A stretch of DNA of 64,000 nt from Nilaparvata lugens (Eukaryota > Arthropoda > Insecta > Hemiptera > Delphacidae). Position numbers and translations under genes: made by a program. The DNA is taken from NCBI RefSeq assembly GCF_014356525.2, contig NC_052506.1:32875774-32939773 (forward strand). The letters run 5' to 3'. Under the pieces are notes generated by a model, which did not search any database, was not told the origin of the DNA, and saw only the letters and a program-made list of their open reading frames with translations. Shown in pieces: positions 58,541 to 64,000 of the stretch; position 1 is the stretch's first letter, and every line of letters begins with the position of its first letter.

Positions 58541-59360
58541 GGATAAGAAGAAACCGTTTTTTTAGCCGCTTGCACAGCAGAGCAGATTTAATTACCGGTG
58601 GTTGAGTATGGAATCTTCATTTAACATGAAGATTACTGATTTGTACATTATATTTATAATAACATAGATGAATAGATAACTAGATTTTATGATACATATC
58701 AATTTCAGTATTAATTTCAATACGATACTGTATTGATTTTGTTTCAACAAGATTTCTAGTTGATATAATATTCTAGTTGGCTATTTAACTAGAATACTAC
58801 AAAATAGAGTAACTAGTGTGTAGTTAATCTACGTTAATAACTATATAGCTTACTTCAATGAACCTTAAAAAGTATGTAAAAAAGAACTGAAGTGTTGACC
58901 ATCTAGTAGATGAAATGAATTTTGAATTACAATAATATAATTTTGTTGTTTTTATACATAAATCGGCGGATTCTTAACAGATAACCGTCCTCTTGAAAAA
59001 GGATACCCAAGAATTTTTCATCAACTCTCTACTACTGACTGATGAAGGAGAATGGGGTGAGGTAAATAATTGATGAGAATAGATGTGTAGTAAGATGGGT
59101 GTTGAAAGCTCCGATATGCTTTGATTGGAAGAAATTTCTATTTTTATAGGAATACTAAATTCCTATATATGTGCTCTGGTACCTAAATAAATTGCAGTGA
59201 AGCGAATACTGTCTTTAACCGAAACCCGAATTGTATATAGTATAATAATTAATAAAGTCTCTATTGGTTCCCAACACTTATACAATAAGAAAAAATAATA
59301 CCTATATGAAAAATTATACATCTCTGCTAAGATAATACTTAACACTACTTATTGTTTCAG

Positions 59361-59656
59361 AACTAAACTCTATGCCATCACTGCGATTATCAGACCGCTT
59401 CCCGTGCAAATACTGCGACAGAACGTTCAACACACTGCCAATCCTGGAGAGGCACATAGCTGCCAGACATCAGCTCCAGGAGGAAATGTTCTTCTGCTCG
59501 GTGTGCGCAAGATATTTCAAAACAAAATGGAGTCTGTCGACACACAACAGTCGCTATCACAAGGCCAAGCTACCTCTTCGCAACAGAAACGAAACTGCTG
59601 AGTCGTCATGTTTTCAAATGCAAAGACAGGTTGAGGCGGTACAACAGAAGACTTGA
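59361..59656 (+). CDS. BTB factor, terminal zinc-finger exon B
   Basis: Acceptor attgtttcag; phase 1 in, first residue Glu or Lys depending on the upstream exon. Two C2H2 fingers: CKYCDRTFNTLPILERH and CSVCARYFKTKWSLSTH, each C-x2-C-x12-H-x4-H. Ends with an Asn/Glu-rich tail and TGA. It is mutually exclusive with exon A because both have their own stop. Two fingers separated by a short linker is the usual design of Broad and Tramtrack alternative exons. Candidate poly(A) signals AATAAA at 60342 and 61039. Confidence 0.9.
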
Positions 59657-61100
59657 AAACAGTGATAAAAATGGTATTAATATTGCTGTGAAGATTTTTA
59701 GTCAGTGTGGATTGTAGTTAACATTTAATTGCTCATTTTGTGTCATTGTTTCTGTGTTTGTCATTGTTTTTGTGATTTTGGTGTAATAATCAATATATGA
59801 TTGTTATGTTGTTATTGTGTATCATATTCGGTTATTATTTATTGGTCGGATTGATATTATCTGGCACCTGAGCCGTAGTGATAGATTCGGGACTCTAAAA
59901 ATTATCAAATTCCCATGTAGTTGAACTACATATCAGTTTAACAAATTCTACATATAGTAATTTCCTTTCATACAAATTCTGCTAAATTGAAAACTCTCGA
60001 GAATTAAATATTGATCAAAGTACGTAAAACGGGATAACCAAAGAAAAAGTCAACTTCTAGAATCATACAAAAATTTGAATTAAAAAAATTCAGACATAAT
60101 GATTCAACGAATAGCTTTATTGGCGCTTCCTATTGAAAGTCATTTTAGATTTTTATTTTTCAGATCATTTTATGATATTTTTAGTGTCATTCGAACTAAG
60201 AGTTCTACAGTGTCTCATCTTATTTTTCCATCTCTAGCATGAGTTCATGTTACTTAATTGATATTACTCTACCTTTCATACCAGATCATTGCAGCATTAT
60301 TCATAGTTAACAAAAACTGCTGTATGATATTATTTTACAGAAAATAAATTTTTGAAAAAATCTATTGAAGAATGTACAAAACTGAATGTGCACTACTTGA
60401 AAAGTGATAAGCTTTATTGAATAGGAGTTTTAAACTAATTTTATTATATATTTATTATTTATTAAAACCGAACTACTGTATTTTACAATGATTTTTTATA
60501 GATTTTACATTATTCAGTAAGTGAACTTAATGCGTCGAACCACTCTTGTTGTGCAATCCTTAATAATTGAGGAAAATAATTATTGATCCACTTGAAATAA
60601 GCAATATTTTCACATCAACTAATTTGTCACTTCTTGTGCAATCCTTAGAACCAACGTTCTTGTTCTATTCAAATTATGAAAAGAGCCACATAACTTTTAT
60701 ATGCAATTCATGAAAAACTGATAATGGATTACATTATAAAATTTATAGTATATTATGTTAATTAAAGTTCACCTAGTAATGTATTCCAACAATTTTATAT
60801 TGAGGTGAACTCTATCGCATTTTTGTTAAAATGGAATTTTCAATAATTTTGAATTTTAAGCTTGTAAAATTGTTTCAAGCTTTATAATCTCTTTTTTGTG
60901 AGTTTAGAAAAGTGTCAAATATATATATTTTTTAATTGATGAATATGTGATATGTAGGCTAGTATTAGTGTTGTGTCATGTAATTAAGTTATTCGAGTAC
61001 TAGTACCAGATTTGTCGTCTTAATCGTATTATAGTGTTAAATAAATTTACTCTGAGCCACAAATGGCAACCACATGCTCTCCTAAAATTTAAAAATTGTA
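59657..61100. other. Putative 3' UTR / flank of zinc-finger exon B
   Basis: AT-rich, no coding signal. AATAAA at about 60342 and 61039 could end the transcript. Further alternative zinc-finger exons may lie beyond the window. Confidence 0.4.
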
Positions 61101-62149
61101 GATTTCTGTTATTTGTTGTAACACGTGCTCTGGACATATTGTATTTAAGAATATGAACGCTCGAAGAGCTAGAATAATAAAAAGAACCGTTTCTCGAAAC
61201 TATTGAGAATGCATTTGAATAGCCTACCTAGCCACATGAAAGGGCTCATTATTCTTTTCAAAATAGTTTGAAACAAAATCATTCTTTCATAGAAACTTGC
61301 TAACAGCATTCCTAACGTCAGTCACAGACACGTCTCACATTTACAATAGAAACCACATGGCCCACTGTGTTTTGTGTTAACCCTTGTATATATCTATAGC
61401 ATAAGTTGATGGCAGGTAAATGAAGATTGTGAATAGCAATATAGATATATAGTTAGGAGAGAAGTAAATATAGATATGTAGTTTACAATGTAACCACATG
61501 GTTAGCATATGCTACAATTTTACCTCGTGGTTAGCATATGAATATTATTGAAGCAACTATTTTATGACCAATTATTTGAATGGTGATCACATAAAACCAT
61601 AAATATGAAACGAGTACATTTTTATAAAAACTAGGGCATGAAGTAGATTAGGCTATATGTATAAAGTATTCAACAAATATAATGTTGTACAATGAATTAT
61701 AATTTAATAATTATTATAAGCTAATTAAGTTAGTTGAATCCGAATTCATAGGCTAAGGACAAATTTGTAAATAGAATAGATTAGGTATATTTGATTGAAA
61801 CATGTTGACAATGAGTATAAGAAACCTGCTTAATTAATTAAGTAGTAATTAATTGGTATCTTATTAATTTGATTTATTCAACTCAATTGTAATGATGTAG
61901 GTACTGTATGACATTGTATTTTGTTCATTTCATGTATTTATTATTGAAGTATTTGCCATATTAGATTTATAAGATTGATTACTGTATTAATCAAATTCGA
62001 TGATTATGTATTCAAAATGTCAGTATCCAAACTTCAGAGTTTAAATATTGATAAAATATTTATTATATCATTTGTTTTAATAATGAAGGGGAGCCATAGT
62101 TTAAAATGATATATCATAATAAACATTATAGTAAATTTAAATTGATATT

Positions 62150-63048
62150 TGAATCCAGTTTGTAAGCAGAATATTAGGCTGAAGAGTTTGAATGTAGGCG
62201 GAGCTAGAGGGCGAAGGGTGATGAGGGGTGGAAAATCGTGGTTCTAGTATATAAACAGGCAGACCCTGTCTTGCAAGTTAGTTGCTGTGAGTTGCTGTGA
62301 GTCTCTCTTAGTCTCTTGGATTTTGGACAGTGTTCAGTGTAGGAGTGAGTTTTTGGTTTCAGACTTCAATTATCCTATAGGGAATTGACTGAGCCAGGTA
62401 AAGATTGTATTTAGAATTTTCAATTTTCCTCATTTCAAATCCACACCACCCCACCCTAAAAAGCCCAAATAAGTATATCAAATTTTATAGCATTATAGTA
62501 AAGAGCAAACTTAATTATTACTTCTTTTTTAATTCATATCTAAAGACACAATCTTAATTAACTTCTTGAAGCTTACAGTTGAAATTCACTTCTAAGCACA
62601 AATAATAGTTTTTTAAAGCAAGGCTCCCCTAATCATATTCATTCTTTAAAATTTACCAATTCTCTTATTTTCGACTATAATCATATTTTTAACTAGAGTT
62701 GTTCAATATTTTGATTCAATTACTTATTTTTCAAGTAACCTGATAAAAGTAATAAGAACTGTTTGTTAAATTTTGTTGTATAAAATTAAACTTGAATTGT
62801 AGTACTTTCGAAAACTTAATCATCTTGTATTTATTTCTAATCATTACTATATTTTTGATCAATTTTTTTATAAATTCATATAAATTTAAAGTTCAATAAT
62901 AAATTCATAATTAACCTTTGTTTTGCCTTTCACTTCGTACATTCCCTTACACACGACCCTGATCTATATCTTTTTCTTCTATACTATTATTAGTTCAGTG
63001 AGTGAAGTTACAGTAAAGTAATTATTTTATCAATCCATAGTAATTGAT
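62150..63048 (+). mobile_element. Probable LTR (3' part) of a second retroelement
   Basis: A promoter-like block: tatataaa at 62248-62255, followed about 25-30 bp later by gttagttgctgtgagttgct (two copies of gttgctgtga) and ctctcttagtctctt; an AATAAA at 62898-62903; and at the end a primer-binding-type sequence. The left end of the LTR cannot be fixed (it may reach back to about 61.1 kb), and the opposite LTR would lie outside the window. Confidence 0.45.
62248..62255 (+). promoter_or_regulatory. TATA box candidate
   Basis: tatataaa in a short GC-richer block (62190-62300), at the expected distance from a pyrimidine/GT-rich start region. Fits a pol II LTR promoter. Confidence 0.5.
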
Positions 63049-63060
63049 TGGCGCCGGGCA
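63049..63060 (+). other. Primer-binding-site candidate
   Basis: tggcgccgggca, preceded by gat exactly as in the first LTR element (gattggcgcc at both). TGGCGCC pairs with a tRNA ending GGCGCCA. Confidence 0.5.
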
Positions 63061-64000
63061 AAATACCGTATAGAGTGAGGGAGTTCGAAACCCACTCTAA
63101 ACAAAGACCGACAGTGGAAAGAGTTCAACTCATAATGTACTGGAAAGTACCAAACTTAAAAATGTTTACTCATTCACCGAAGTTCATAGAGCTCTGTACT
63201 TTTGAAAAGTAAACAGATTTATTTTCAATTAATTTTATCAATAATGACTTAGTTTATTATTCAAGAAGACTGTGTTGAAGTTTAAAACCAACTGAATGAA
63301 AGATTATTAATAAAGAATAGAAGGATGAAACACCAAAATCTAATATTATGTTATTTTAAAAACAAATTTGTCCAGTAAATACACTTAACCAAAATACATA
63401 TATAATTCATTTTTTACTTGAACAGTTTTCTCAAGTAATATAGTCATATCTAGTTATTCATTATTTGTTTGCGTTTTGCATGCAACAATAGTTGTATTAT
63501 TTGTTCCCTGTTTGATACGGAATTCTGTTTTCAAATAAAAATTCAATTTTTTCAGAATATTACTCAACTCCTTCATTTCTTCAGTTCCATGACAACTTTA
63601 CAAGTTAGTGCAGCAGTAAAAGATATATTTGAAGTTGAAAATAATATAACAAGACAGAAAACAACCTTATAATACTACAAGAGTGGAAACGCATCACTAC
63701 AAGTTAGTGCTAGTACAATCACTTGAGCCCACAGTTGAAAGTTTGAGTAACAGTTGCTTTCAATTATATGGGGAAGTAGAAACGATTAAGAGTACAAATT
63801 ATGTTGGGCAAATAACTCAAGGAATGAGTATTATTTACAGTACTACAGTACTGATGAGCATTTACAGTATTATTATTCGCAGTCTTTTTAACATAATTTG
63901 CAATTAACTAGTGGAATTAACAAGGGTAGAGATGCTGGTATTTATAGATTTTAGTTTTTTAAGTTACTGGATTTATAGCTCATCAATATTTTTTCCTTCA
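63061..64000 (+). other. Window end, possible internal region of second LTR element
   Basis: AT-rich; two short open frames (63469-63672, 63683-63907) with no recognisable Gag or other domain. If the LTR call is right, this is leader sequence before gag. Confidence 0.3.

Noticed and set aside
1..64000. CRISPR arrays, bacterial operons or defence systems
   Set aside because: All evidence (introns, LINEs, LTR elements, MITEs) is eukaryotic; the tandem repeats lack spacers.

Overview
The window reads as insect nuclear DNA: AT-rich, with long introns, GT-AG splice sites and dense transposable elements. A hemipteran, most likely a delphacid planthopper such as Nilaparvata lugens, is my best guess. 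That rests on remembered resemblance of several repeats and is inference; no search was run.

Two host genes lie in tandem on the + strand. (1) Positions 1-17715 hold the 3' half of a protein O-mannosyltransferase 1 gene (POMT1; rotated abdomen in Drosophila). Six coding exons join in phase and encode the end of the MIR region and the C-terminal membrane part; the N-terminal half lies upstream of the window. (2) From 30690 to about 60-61 kb lies a BTB/POZ zinc-finger transcription-factor gene. Two exons encode the BTB domain, followed by a long low-complexity linker exon, an optional 60-nt cassette and two mutually exclusive terminal zinc-finger exons. Every junction after the linker is phase 1, so four in-frame isoforms are possible.

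The rest is mainly mobile DNA. POMT1 intron 3 holds a nested structure: a planthopper-type short repeat split by an LTR retrotransposon of about 6.8 kb that encodes only Gag, bordered by a 520-bp ATAC microsatellite. Other POMT1 introns hold two long fold-back elements, a TIR element carrying TTAGG-rich tandem repeats, and tRNA-derived SINE pieces. Between the genes are a 198-bp MITE with TAA target duplications, a 0.8-kb tandem duplication, and a nearly full-length CR1-like LINE on the - strand whose ORF1 carries an SGNH esterase and is intact, while ORF2 has one stop and two frameshifts.

The introns of the BTB-zinc-finger gene hold a fold-back family in three copies (one flanked by TTAA), Helitron-like elements, a mariner transposase remnant, LINE tails, SINE copies, a GC-rich TIR element and an orphan coiled-coil ORF. 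Near the right edge there is probably another LTR (TATA box, AATAAA, primer-binding site) leading into an element that runs out of the window.

I found no CRISPR array, rRNA, convincing functional tRNA or bacterial-type gene cluster.
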